Assembly: GCA_016714445.1 (NCBI GenBank)
Contig: JADJNF010000001.1
Location: 1 to 64,000, forward strand
Direction: 5' to 3'
Length of the DNA stretch: 64,000 nucleotides
Source of the DNA: Saprospiraceae bacterium
GTDB lineage: Bacteria; Bacteroidota; Bacteroidia; Chitinophagales; Saprospiraceae
Shown in pieces: positions 29,276 to 38,018 of the stretch (positions are counted from its first letter, which is position 1; every line of letters starts with the position of its first letter). The translations under genes were made by a program, and so were the position numbers. The notes beneath the pieces were generated by a model, which did no database searches, was not told the DNA's origin, and worked only from the letters and a program-made list of their open reading frames with translations.

Positions 29276-31084
29276 ATGAAGTCACGTTTACTTATTTTAT
29301 TATCAGCATTATGTATGACATTCGTCATGAATGCTCAAGTAACATCTGTAGCAATAATTGGATCCGGAACTGCAGGTGGATGGGATACTGAAACCCCTAT
29401 GGAACTTGCAGATGATACATTACAGTTGTATTATTTGAAGGTCAATTTAACAGCAAATGAAGTTAAATTTCGTGCTAATAATGCATGGGCTATCAACTGG
29501 GGAGCTGTTGACTTTCCATTGGGCACCGGAGTACAAGGAGGACCGAATATTCCTGTTGCAGTTGCCGGAGAATATGAAATACTCTTTAGCGCAATAACAG
29601 GTGAGTATTTTTTCTATTATGAATCACCTATTGGAATCATAGGTAGTGCAACTCCTTATGGCTGGGATGAAGATATTAACCTATTCCCCAACGCAACAGA
29701 CACAAATAAATATTTCATCACTTTGCCTTTAATTCAAGGTGCTGCAAAATTCAGAAAAGATGATCTATGGGCCACAAATTGGGGTTCTGAAAATTTCCCT
29801 TCAGGTATTGGTACGCAGGATGGAAAAGATATTCCGATACCAAATGCAGGAAAGTACAGCATTACATTTGATAAATCGACAGGAGAGTATGATTTTCAGG
29901 AGTTGATTGATTTTAAGAGTATTGGAATTATAGGTAGTGCAACAGCTGGAGGATGGGACAATGAAACTCCCCTTACCAGAGATGGAGGAAACGCTGACGT
30001 TTGGAAAGGTACAGTTAATATCAAAGAAGGTGAATTTAAATTCAGAGCAGATAGTGCCTGGACAATTAGTTGGGGAGGAGGAACTTTTCCATCAGACACG
30101 GCATCTTTGACTGGCGGAAATATTGCAGTTACCGCAGATCAGGCAGGAGATTATCTTGTAACTTTCAATACGAAGAGTTTAATCTACAATTTCTTAAAAA
30201 TTGAGGATTTCGAGTCAATAGGAATTATTGGTGATGCCACACCTGGAGGTTGGGATAACGAAACAAAAATGATTCAGGATGCCAATGATAAGTCTATCTG
30301 GAGACTCCGTGTTGACCTGGTAGCAGGTGAAGCCAAATTCAGAGCAAACAATGACTGGGTGTTTAATTGGGGCAGTGCAGATTTTCCTTCAGGCACAGGT
30401 GTTCAGGATGGCGCAAATATTCCAGTAGTTGCCGGTGATTATAAAATAACGTTTAACTCCACAACAGGAGAATACAATTTTGAAGCAGTTGTGGAATATG
30501 ATAAAATATCCTTAGTAGGTAATGCAGGTCCTTTCGGAGATTGGCCTGGTGATGACGATAGCAGAGATACTTATCTTAACAAAAATCCAAATGACGCAAA
30601 TCATTGGACACTTGCGAGTGTAACACTAAAAGATACCCCAGTAGATGGAGGAATAAAATTCAGAGCAGAAGCTGCCTGGGCAATTAACTGGGGTTCTGCT
30701 GCCTTCCCTGTGGGTGTTGGTACTCAGAATGGTGCCAATATCCAATGTACAGCAGGTACTTATAAAATTGATTTCAGATCAGATACTGGCGACTATGCCT
30801 TTGCAGAACCATCTTCTACTTATGACCTTTTGAGCAGTGATGTGATTAAAATATTTCCCAACCCTGCCAAAGATGTACTGAATGTGGAAATTAATACTGA
30901 CGCATTAAGAGGAAATGTAACAGCGACTTTATTCAATGTTAATGGTGAGCAAATAAAATCACAAATTTTCCAGGTAAATGGAATAGCTAAAATGAATGTT
31001 TCTGATGTTATTGCTGGAAATTATGTACTTAGAATTTCAAATGATAAAAATCTGGTTGCAAAATCGGTTCTTATTGTTAAATAA
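29276..31084 (+). CDS. T9SS-secreted protein with five SusE/F-like carbohydrate-binding modules
   Basis: A 602-residue exported protein: signal peptide 1-20, five tandem modules of about 91-100 residues (about 25-115, 118-208, 214-308, 313-405, 409-510) and a type A T9SS sorting domain (about 520-602; IFPNPAKDVLNV ... LIVK). Each module has an IIGSATxGGWDxET opening, a KFRAxxxWxxNWG middle and a G-Y-ITFNxxTGEY end. The same pattern occurs in the insert of the SusD-like protein encoded on the other side of the intergenic region. There is no catalytic domain, so it is probably a surface or released glycan-binding protein. Divergent transcription from a 104-bp gap suggests shared control. Confidence 0.88.
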   Translation: MKSRLLILLSALCMTFVMNAQVTSVAIIGSGTAGGWDTETPMELADDTLQLYYLKVNLTANEVKFRANNAWAINWGAVDFPLGTGVQGGPNIPVAVAGEYEILFSAITGEYFFYYESPIGIIGSATPYGWDEDINLFPNATDTNKYFITLPLIQGAAKFRKDDLWATNWGSENFPSGIGTQDGKDIPIPNAGKYSITFDKSTGEYDFQELIDFKSIGIIGSATAGGWDNETPLTRDGGNADVWKGTVNIKEGEFKFRADSAWTISWGGGTFPSDTASLTGGNIAVTADQAGDYLVTFNTKSLIYNFLKIEDFESIGIIGDATPGGWDNETKMIQDANDKSIWRLRVDLVAGEAKFRANNDWVFNWGSADFPSGTGVQDGANIPVVAGDYKITFNSTTGEYNFEAVVEYDKISLVGNAGPFGDWPGDDDSRDTYLNKNPNDANHWTLASVTLKDTPVDGGIKFRAEAAWAINWGSAAFPVGVGTQNGANIQCTAGTYKIDFRSDTGDYAFAEPSSTYDLLSSDVIKIFPNPAKDVLNVEINTDALRGNVTATLFNVNGEQIKSQIFQVNGIAKMNVSDVIAGNYVLRISNDKNLVAKSVLIVK

Positions 31085-31104
31085 TATATTTTAAATTTAA
31101 AATT

Positions 31105-31138
31105 AAAAAGGCTCTTCCCTGGTGTTGAGCCTTTTTTT
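31105..31138 (+). terminator. Rho-independent terminator
   Basis: AAAAAGGCTC (31105-31114) pairs with GAGCCTTTTT (31127-31136) around a 12-nt loop, with a T run. It ends the transcript of the T9SS module protein. Its T run runs straight into the promoter-like box of chorismate synthase. Confidence 0.9.
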
Positions 31139-31146
31139 TATCTTTG
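31139..31146 (+). promoter_or_regulatory. TAnnTTTG box four bases before the chorismate synthase ATG
   Basis: TATCTTTG matches the Bacteroidota -7 consensus exactly and is followed by CACT then ATG. If it is used, transcription would start at or within a few bases of the start codon, giving a leaderless or nearly leaderless mRNA. The same 11 bases, TATCTTTGCAC, precede the WbqC gene at the same distance. Confidence 0.5.
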
Positions 31147-31150
31147 CACT

Positions 31151-32227
31151 ATGGCAGCAAATACATTTGGAGAAGTATTCAGAGTGACTACTTTTGGTGA
31201 ATCGCATGGACTTGGTATTGGTTTGATCATTGATGGTTGTCCGGCAGGTTTGGACCTGGACCTGACATTCATACAACATGAGCTGGACAGACGCAAACCC
31301 GGCCAATCAAAAATAGTGACTCAAAGAAAAGAAGACGAATCATTTGTCATTCAAAGTGGTGTATTTGAAGGTAAAACCACCGGAACACCCATCAGCATTT
31401 TTATTCCCAATACTGATCAAAAATCAAAAGACTATAGCCACATCTCTAGTATTTACAGACCTTCACATGCTGACTTTACCTATCAGGCTAAATATGGAGT
31501 AAGAGATTATGCCGGTGGAGGAAGATCGTCTGCACGGGAAACTGCAGCAAGAGTTGCAGCAGGAAGTATTGCCAAAATGATACTCAATGGGATTGGTGTA
31601 AAAATAAATGCTTTTGTAAGTCAGGTTGGTCATGTAAAACTGGATGAGAGTGAAACCCTGGATTTAACTCAAACCGAAGAAAATATGGTCAGATGTCCAC
31701 ATCCTCAGACGGCTCAACAAATGATTGACCTGATTATGGATGTTAAAAAATCCGGCGATACGATTGGTGGTATGGTGTCTTGTGTAATTGAAGGTTGCCC
31801 GGTAGGTTTGGGTGCACCGGTTTTTGATAAACTACATGCTGACCTTGGCAAAGCCATGTTAAGTATCAATGCTGTAAAAGGGTTTGAATATGGTTCGGGT
31901 TTCAGATGTATTACCATGCTTGGCTCTGAACACAATGACATTTTCATTAATCAAGACGGAAATATTAAGACAAAAACCAATAATTCAGGTGGAATCCAGG
32001 GAGGTATAAGCAATGGTATGCCCATTAATTTTAATGTAGCTTTCAAACCGGTAGCCACAATAGTTCAGGGGCAGAATACTGTAGATACAATGGGGAAAGA
32101 CGCGTTGGCAGAAGGGAAAGGAAGGCACGATCCTTGTGTGGTACCCAGAGCTGTGCCTATAGTAGAAGCCATGGCTGCTTTGGTACTGGTAGACCATTTC
32201 CTGCGAAATAAGACAATAAAATTGTAA
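31151..32227 (+). CDS. aroC: Chorismate synthase
   Basis: A 358-residue cytosolic enzyme that converts EPSP to chorismate with reduced FMN, the last common step of aromatic amino acid synthesis. Family signatures are clear: TFGESHGLGIGLIIDGCPAGL near the start, YGVRDYAGGGRSSARETAARVAAG (about 118-141) and GKGRHDPCVVPRAVPIVEAM near the end. The length is normal. The start is fixed by the ATG directly after a promoter-like box and terminator, leaving almost no leader. It appears monocistronic. Confidence 0.97.
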   Translation: MAANTFGEVFRVTTFGESHGLGIGLIIDGCPAGLDLDLTFIQHELDRRKPGQSKIVTQRKEDESFVIQSGVFEGKTTGTPISIFIPNTDQKSKDYSHISSIYRPSHADFTYQAKYGVRDYAGGGRSSARETAARVAAGSIAKMILNGIGVKINAFVSQVGHVKLDESETLDLTQTEENMVRCPHPQTAQQMIDLIMDVKKSGDTIGGMVSCVIEGCPVGLGAPVFDKLHADLGKAMLSINAVKGFEYGSGFRCITMLGSEHNDIFINQDGNIKTKTNNSGGIQGGISNGMPINFNVAFKPVATIVQGQNTVDTMGKDALAEGKGRHDPCVVPRAVPIVEAMAALVLVDHFLRNKTIKL

Positions 32228-32256
32228 AATTCCTGAATAAGGTATAAGCTATTTTT

Positions 32257-32360
32257 GGGTGTATCCCAAAATTGCATTTTCATAAAAATTGCTTTTGTTC
32301 AACCCCGACCAAAAGTGAGACAAAAGGAATTTATAACTATTGGATCAAAAAATGGGATAC
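32257..32360. repeat. Small inverted-repeat element, copy R1
   Basis: About 104 bp bounded by GTATCCCA (32261-32268) and its inverse TGGGATAC (32353-32360). It contains TTTTCATAAAAATT, CTTTTGTT and ACAAAAGGAATTTA in the same order as copy R2 at 34842-34932. The size, inverted ends and internal hairpin resemble a MITE or similar non-coding element. R1 and R2 are in the same orientation and flank a two-gene minus-strand unit. Confidence 0.6.
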
Positions 32361-32370
32361 TTCTATTCAT

Positions 32371-33534
32371 TCAATACTTCAGGAATTTATTAAAACTAAT
32401 ATTACCATGTATATTTTCAATGGCCAAAAAATAAATTCCTGCATTAAAACTGCTAACAGGTATTTCTAATGATTGACCGGACCAAACTTTTATTCCAATT
32501 TGATTGACTATAGTTACTTTAGGAATGATATCGTCATCAACTGTAATATATAATATGTCGGATACAGGATTGGGATAAAATGAAAACTTAAATTTTGGAA
32601 GTTCAGAAGACGACGATATACAGTTTTGACTGTCAAATTCAGGAAAATAGTGACTGTCCAAATATTCCAAAATGGAAGAAGCAAGTTTATCCGCAAAAAC
32701 CAGTCTTTTTGCTGCATCAAACCTGACCTCATTATTACATTCTATTTGGATACCATCGATAGAACCGGATTTAATGGAGCCATGTCTTTCTGTATTATAT
32801 CCGCCGCTAAAATAATCATCCCCGGGTAAAGGAAACGGGTCATCTTTGGACGGTACTGAAGGATATTTCTGATCACTCATCATAGAACCAAAACTTAACT
32901 CACCTTTTAATAAGTCAGCATGGTCCAAATTGTTGATATTGTTATTTACCAGATTTTTAATACTTGAATAATCAATATATTCTTGTGAATTGAGCTTCGA
33001 ATTTGGTTGTCTTAATTCTGAACCATATAACAGATAACCGATTTCCAGTCTCTGTTTCGTATGACTATGTCCATGCAGATCAATATAAAGGCCCTTGCCG
33101 AAATCCATGGTGACCTTTTTTTTGGCAGATTCTATATAATCATGAAAATCAAACCATGACATTGCTGCTATATTATTTCCATCTGTTGCCTCTTCCTTAT
33201 CTCTGTTGGCATCCAGTTTTCTTCTATGTAACCTATTTATTATTACATGGGCATGGCATCCTGTTTTTTTCAATAAAGCCTGATAAACCTCGTTAATAAG
33301 TTCATGAGTAAATGCATCTTTTACATTGACACAATCAGCACAACTCCTATCTGGAATATCAGACGGAACTTCGTCACCACCATGAGGTGCTGAAAGAATC
33401 ACGGGAAGATTACCTGCAATATACTCTATATATTGATTAAACCCAAAATAAGATTGACCAGGTATTAACTCCTGCCCTATGGATGTAAATCCTATTTGTA
33501 AAAAAAGCAGAAAAAATACTATTCGCTTCACCAT
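32371..33534 (-). CDS. N-formylglutamate amidohydrolase-like secreted protein with T9SS tail
   Basis: A 387-residue exported protein (signal peptide about 1-20, ending SIG-QEL). The central domain (about 35-290) shows features of the N-formylglutamate amidohydrolase superfamily: ILSAPHGGDEVP, INRLHRRKLDANRD and LYIDLHGHSH, with histidines suited to zinc binding. The C-terminus (about 305-387) is a type A T9SS sorting domain (FYPNPVSDILYITV ... NKFLKY). Secretion is unusual for N-formylglutamate hydrolases of histidine breakdown, so it more likely acts on an extracellular amide or peptide; the substrate is unknown. It follows the dehydrogenase gene after 9 bp. Confidence 0.8.
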   Translation of the reverse strand: MVKRIVFFLLFLQIGFTSIGQELIPGQSYFGFNQYIEYIAGNLPVILSAPHGGDEVPSDIPDRSCADCVNVKDAFTHELINEVYQALLKKTGCHAHVIINRLHRRKLDANRDKEEATDGNNIAAMSWFDFHDYIESAKKKVTMDFGKGLYIDLHGHSHTKQRLEIGYLLYGSELRQPNSKLNSQEYIDYSSIKNLVNNNINNLDHADLLKGELSFGSMMSDQKYPSVPSKDDPFPLPGDDYFSGGYNTERHGSIKSGSIDGIQIECNNEVRFDAAKRLVFADKLASSILEYLDSHYFPEFDSQNCISSSSELPKFKFSFYPNPVSDILYITVDDDIIPKVTIVNQIGIKVWSGQSLEIPVSSFNAGIYFLAIENIHGNISFNKFLKY

Positions 33535-33543
33535 GTGTTATAT

Positions 33544-34515
33544 TCAAAAAATTCTGTTTAGCCATTGACCACTACAATATGCAGAAATATTGGATGCTAT
33601 GCCTTCTATAAGTTTCTTTCGTGATTGTTGCCCGGCCCATGCAATATGAGGTGTAATCAGACACTTGGAATGGTTCAGTAAAGGATTAGTAATAGCAGGA
33701 GGTTCTTGTGTCAATACATCCAATATTGCTCCTGCGATCACTCCATGATCAAGGGCGTAAAAAAGATCACGTTCTTCAATCAGTTTACCTCTTGCTGTAT
33801 TAATCAGAATGGCAGTATTTTTCATTTTCAATAAATTTGACTTTTTAATTATTCCGCTGGTTGCATCTGTCAATGGACAGTGAAGGGAAAGAAAGTCAGA
33901 ATCTCTAAAAATAGCATCTTCATCTACAAAGGTGACATAATCAGGTTTCACTTTATCTATGTTAGGTACGGTGGCAATAATTTTCATACCAAAAGCATGG
34001 GCCACTTCCCCTACTCTATTTCCTATATTGCCATAACCGAATATACCCATGGTTTTGCCTGAAAGCTCTAAAATGGAGTGATCATAAAAACAAAAATCAA
34101 GACTGGCCGACCATCTGCCATTTTTAACCTGATGGTCATAATATTCAATTTTATTTAATAATGTAAGAATAGATGCAAATATATGCTGGGTAACCGACTC
34201 AGAACTATAACCTTTTACATTGCTCACCTGAATATTTCTTTTTTTTACCGATTCGATATCAATGTTGTTGTAACCCGTTGCAGCTACCACAATATATTTA
34301 ACTTCAGGCATGCAAGTCAAAGTCATTTCATTTACCGGAAATTTATTCACGATGACTATTTCCGCTTTTTCACATCTTTCTGATATTAGTTCAAGATCTG
34401 TGCTTTCTGTTCTGTCAAATACCTTAAGATTGCCAAACAAACTTATGGATTCAAAACTTAAGTCTCCGGGATTATTTGTAAATGCATCTAAAAAAACAAT
34501 CTCTTTCCTATTCAT
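33544..34515 (-). CDS. D-2-hydroxyacid dehydrogenase (NAD-binding)
   Basis: A 323-residue cytosolic oxidoreductase of the D-isomer 2-hydroxyacid dehydrogenase family. The Rossmann motif GIFGYGNIGNRVG is at about 156-168. LHCPLTDATSGII, LINTARGKLIEERDL, the glutamate of DVLTQEPP and the catalytic histidine of TPHIAWA complete the active site. The pattern suits glycerate/hydroxypyruvate or 2-ketogluconate-type reductases, but the substrate cannot be fixed from sequence alone. It is upstream of, and probably cotranscribed with, the secreted amidohydrolase-like gene. Confidence 0.9.
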   Translation of the reverse strand: MNRKEIVFLDAFTNNPGDLSFESISLFGNLKVFDRTESTDLELISERCEKAEIVIVNKFPVNEMTLTCMPEVKYIVVAATGYNNIDIESVKKRNIQVSNVKGYSSESVTQHIFASILTLLNKIEYYDHQVKNGRWSASLDFCFYDHSILELSGKTMGIFGYGNIGNRVGEVAHAFGMKIIATVPNIDKVKPDYVTFVDEDAIFRDSDFLSLHCPLTDATSGIIKKSNLLKMKNTAILINTARGKLIEERDLFYALDHGVIAGAILDVLTQEPPAITNPLLNHSKCLITPHIAWAGQQSRKKLIEGIASNISAYCSGQWLNRIF

Positions 34516-34841
34516 TCAGTTTCAAATATTAAGTACATGAACTTTGTAAAGCTAAAATTTTAAACAACAAAGATAATGTTTCTCTTGTCAAATTTGAAAC
34601 AAATTAGTGTGTGTAGGATAATGCACTTTTTTATACAAACTTAAAATTGATCGTCATAACAAAAAGGTCTCCATGCGCACCGAGAAAAAGAATTGGGTGG
34701 GTCACCGCTTTAGGGAATGATGGTAGAAAAGATCATAAAGGATTTATTTTAAGTATAGTTATACGCACGTTAATGACTTATAACATCTGTACATTGAATA
34801 CGAAATTATGAAGATATTCTTGAATTATTTAACCATTTTGT
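34516..34841. other. Intergenic stretch without recognised content
   Basis: AT-rich DNA upstream of the minus-strand dehydrogenase. It contains only short ORFs. I see no RNA gene, terminator or repeat before copy R2 begins at about 34842; the dehydrogenase promoter should lie near 34516-34600. Confidence 0.5.
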
Positions 34842-34932
34842 GGGTATCCTAAATCGCACTTTCATAAAAATTCCTTTTGTTTGTTGACAAACAAAAGGAA
34901 TTAAATACGATTGAATGAAAAAATTGGATATC
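34842..34932. repeat. Small inverted-repeat element, copy R2, with 15-bp hairpin
   Basis: About 91 bp related to R1: GGGTATCCTAAAT at one end, AATTGGATATCG at the other. Shared internal words are TTTCATAAAAATT, CCTTTTGTT and ACAAAAGGAATT. Its centre is a perfect 15-bp stem (34869-34883 with 34888-34902, arm AATTCCTTTTGTTTG) with a TTGA loop. In R1 the same centre is degraded. It is probably a MITE-like or REP-like element. Confidence 0.6.
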
Positions 34933-34994
34933 GTATTTATATCATCAGAAAATAACTAAAGCAATGAATTTAAGACTGATAATTATACTTTTCT

Positions 34995-36014
34995 TTAACA
35001 TCCAAAATTTCTGGCCACAGCATATATTACATTTTTGGAAGTATACAAATTATACACTTTTTTATCTACAGATGGTAAAACCATATTCCAGGATTTACCC
35101 TTATTTGAAGACAGAAAAATGCCATCCGGATGACCGCAAATCAAGTAATCGCCCGCCTTTTTAATAGAGGCTATAGATTCTGATGCAGGAAGTCTCTCAT
35201 CGATAGGTAACCACGTTTTGCCACTATCTGCAGAAATGCGCATCCTTCTGGTTTTAGATTTTGTATTGTAGGTAATAGCAGCAAAACCACCTTCTATAGT
35301 CTCTACAGAAATACCTACACCTCCTTCACTCACTACCAAATCCCAGTTTTCACCATCATCTGCAGAGCGTATAATTCCTTTTTGGCTTGTAGCCAGAATT
35401 ACGCCCTTTGACTCAACCATATTCATAACCCATCCTTCAGCAAGCACATTTTTCCAGGTTTTACCATTGTCTGGGGATTTGTACAAGCCACTGTCGCATC
35501 CTACAAAAACAGTACCCTTATTGGTTTCAAAAATGGTACGTACCAACTTCTTTTTGAATTCAGTATATACCGGCATCCACATACCTGTTGCGTTTATTTT
35601 CTGAAAAATGCGCCCATCATAATTATAAGCAAATACCTTATTTACACCAAACGCTATTTCATTACTTCCTTGATCAATAAAATTTACTTTTTCCCACACT
35701 GGTTTTTTAAAATTTTCTTTACTACGATACATTCCTTTTTTATTATGTAAATATAGTTCGGATTCTCCGGCATAAAATCCTATATCCTGCAAATTTTCAG
35801 GCAATCCTTGGCTGATATCTTGCCATGTTTGCCCTCCGTCAGTGGACTGAAATAAGATGTTGGATAACAACATTGGATCGTCTTTTAGATCAATCTGATT
35901 TTTTTCGATAGTATTTAAAACTTGGGCAGATGATGCGGACGGAATTTCCACTCCATGATGGAAAACAAAAAAACAAGGAATAAAGAGTAAAAAGACAAAA
36001 CTAAAGGCATTCAT
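34995..36014 (-). CDS. BNR/Asp-box beta-propeller protein (sialidase-like or Ycf48-like fold)
   Basis: A 339-residue protein with a hydrophobic N-terminus that fits a signal peptide or anchor. At least five Asp-box repeats of the form S-x-D-x-G-x-T-W are present: STDGGQTWQDI, SPDNGKTWKNV, SADDGENWDLV, SADSGKTWLPI and SSNKGKSWNMV. These mark a beta-propeller of the sialidase/Ycf48/VPS10 type. The repeats are structural and no sialidase catalytic arginine triad or FRIP motif could be assigned, so an enzymatic role is not supported. It is a single gene between repeat elements R2 and copy B. Confidence 0.75.
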   Translation of the reverse strand: MNAFSFVFLLFIPCFFVFHHGVEIPSASSAQVLNTIEKNQIDLKDDPMLLSNILFQSTDGGQTWQDISQGLPENLQDIGFYAGESELYLHNKKGMYRSKENFKKPVWEKVNFIDQGSNEIAFGVNKVFAYNYDGRIFQKINATGMWMPVYTEFKKKLVRTIFETNKGTVFVGCDSGLYKSPDNGKTWKNVLAEGWVMNMVESKGVILATSQKGIIRSADDGENWDLVVSEGGVGISVETIEGGFAAITYNTKSKTRRMRISADSGKTWLPIDERLPASESIASIKKAGDYLICGHPDGIFLSSNKGKSWNMVLPSVDKKVYNLYTSKNVIYAVARNFGC

Positions 36015-36125
36015 AATAAAAATTTAAATTTGTGAAACAATACGGCAAAGATATAGGCACGTTGGTTTCTTACTATGTATAGGTTGTAAAAGGATGTAAA
36101 CGATTTGTAAAAGATAATTTTAAGT

Positions 36126-36264
36126 TATACTCAAAATAAATTGATTTGCGAAAAACTCTTTAGATAATTCATTTATTTTGAGCATAATACCGATAGAATT
36201 TTTTGTCTAGATGAAGACATGATTATCATCGTCTTTTGCAAAATAAATTCTCGTCAGTATAACC
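36126..36264. repeat. Dispersed intergenic repeat, copy B
   Basis: The 307-bp gap between two minus-strand genes (36015-36321) holds this element and no supported gene. ACTCAAAATAAATT at about 36129 and ATTTATTTTGAG at about 36171 form inverted ends around TTTGCGAAAAA. A downstream part (ATGAAGACAT ... TCGTC-GTATAA) also matches copy A at 9400-9617 in reverse orientation. It is shorter than copy A because the middle segment is missing. Confidence 0.6.
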
Positions 36265-36321
36265 GATTATGTTGCCATTTTTATTATTCCAATGAATGCA
36301 AAAATATTAATGGTTTAAATA

Positions 36322-37923
36322 TTAGGGCTTTATCTTTTTATCTCCGGGTTGTAAAATCTCAAAGTCATTTTCAGCTTTTGCTTTATCCACGATGGCTTTC
36401 ACATCGGCCAGCAATTTTTTAGCATCATACACAATTCCGTCCTTTACTGTATATTTTACACCCCCTACCCTTACTGCTTCATTGTTTTCATCCAATTTAA
36501 TCGCCCCTGTTCCATAGAGAACTTTTAAATTGGCCAGTGGGTTTTCTTCCAGAATAACAAAGTCAGCAAATTTACCGATTTCTACGCTCCCTATCTTATC
36601 ATCCATACCCAATGCTTCAGCCCCTTTTAGAGTGGCTGCTCTTATAACTTCCAAAGGCAAAAAACCTGCTTCCCTTAACAATTCAAGTTCCCTGATATAC
36701 CCAAAACCATATAGTTGGTATATAAACCCTGAATCTGATCCTGCGGTGACCCGTCCTCCTTTGTTTTTGTATTCATTGACAAACTGCATCCAAAGGTTAT
36801 AATTTTGTTTCCAAGCCACTTCTTGTTCTGTACCCCAATCAAACCAATAAGAGCCATGGGAAATTCTGCTTGGGGCATAAAATTTCCAAAGCGAAGGAAG
36901 TGTATATATTTTGTGCCAATCTGCTTGTCTTGCGCGCATAAAGTCCCGGTTGGCATCATATATATTGAAGGTGGGATCCAGGGTAAAATCGAGCTTCAAT
37001 AACTCATTCATCACGTGGTTCCACTTTTCACTGCCTGGTTTTGCTGCCTGTTTCCATAATCTTCCGGCTTCCTCAAAACGATTTTGTTCGTTGTTATAAT
37101 TGTAATCCGCCGGATAGTCCTGCAGTGTCTGACCATCAAATAAAGCTTCCGGCAATCCATACCAATGTTCCATGGTGGTCAATCCGGCAGCAGCAGTAGC
37201 CAGCACATTCATACGTCCTACTTCAAGCTGAGCATGGTGACAGGCAGATTTTAAGCCAAGTTTTTTGTTTTCGTCTAGTGCCGCTTTAAATATTTCGGGT
37301 GCTGCACCAAAAAATTTGATACCATCAGCCCCATTTTTGGCATTTTCTCTTACCCACATTCGAGCTTCTTCAGGTGTGCTGATGGATTTTTCCCATCCGG
37401 AACCAAATGCAGGATAACACAAAATCCTGGGTGCCGCTATTTCATTTTTCAAACTTTTGGCTTTGTGGTCCATGGTCCACTTTACCCCGTTGCCACTAGC
37501 CGGATCCCTTATAGTCGTAATACCATGAGCCAACCATAATTTAAACACATATTCTGCCGGTGTACCCTGAGACTGTCCTCCTATATGCCCGTGCATGTCC
37601 ACAAACCCAGGCAATAAATACATGCCAGTACAATCTATGACTTTGTCATCCGGCCCGCTTTTAGGTCTGTCCTTATCGTTGATCGGAGCACCGGGGTATC
37701 CTACACTTTTTATTTGTTTGATGATATTGTTTTCGACTACTATATCGACAGGACCCATCGGAGGTGCTCCCGTGCTGTTGATCAATGTTACTCCACGTAT
37801 GATGAGCTTTGGAAATGGACCGATGCCATCAGCACGCTCAGGTGCAACAGGTATTTGACTATAGCAAGGCGTAAAAGGTAGAATAAGTAAGAAAAATACA
37901 AATATTTTTAACAACGATTTCAT
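36322..37923 (-). CDS. Exported amidohydrolase-family protein
   Basis: A 533-residue metal-dependent hydrolase with a signal peptide (about 1-22, ending CYS-QIP). The amidohydrolase metal motif is at LPGFVDMHGHIGG (H111, H113). Other family positions are the histidines in SACHHAQLE and TMEHWYGL and the aspartate of TAGSDSGF. The GKFADFVILEENPL end forms the beta-sandwich cap typical of imidazolonepropionase/prolidase-like members. In Bacteroidota such exported members are often annotated as peptidase-like or cyclic-imide hydrolases; the substrate is undetermined. The pirin gene lies upstream on the same strand, 95 bp away. Confidence 0.9.
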   Translation of the reverse strand: MKSLLKIFVFFLLILPFTPCYSQIPVAPERADGIGPFPKLIIRGVTLINSTGAPPMGPVDIVVENNIIKQIKSVGYPGAPINDKDRPKSGPDDKVIDCTGMYLLPGFVDMHGHIGGQSQGTPAEYVFKLWLAHGITTIRDPASGNGVKWTMDHKAKSLKNEIAAPRILCYPAFGSGWEKSISTPEEARMWVRENAKNGADGIKFFGAAPEIFKAALDENKKLGLKSACHHAQLEVGRMNVLATAAAGLTTMEHWYGLPEALFDGQTLQDYPADYNYNNEQNRFEEAGRLWKQAAKPGSEKWNHVMNELLKLDFTLDPTFNIYDANRDFMRARQADWHKIYTLPSLWKFYAPSRISHGSYWFDWGTEQEVAWKQNYNLWMQFVNEYKNKGGRVTAGSDSGFIYQLYGFGYIRELELLREAGFLPLEVIRAATLKGAEALGMDDKIGSVEIGKFADFVILEENPLANLKVLYGTGAIKLDENNEAVRVGGVKYTVKDGIVYDAKKLLADVKAIVDKAKAENDFEILQPGDKKIKP

Positions 37924-38018
37924 AACAAATTACATTTGAAAGTAAAAGTAAGAAAAAGGTGAAATTCGCTGCCATTATTCTGAAAATAAATAATGGATGA
38001 ACAGTTAAATTTGCTTTG

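Noticed and set aside
23967..31084. A complete Sus-type locus with glycoside hydrolases
   Set aside because: Only SusC, SusD and the module protein are present; no glycoside hydrolase, SusR-type regulator or anti-sigma/FecR pair adjoins them.
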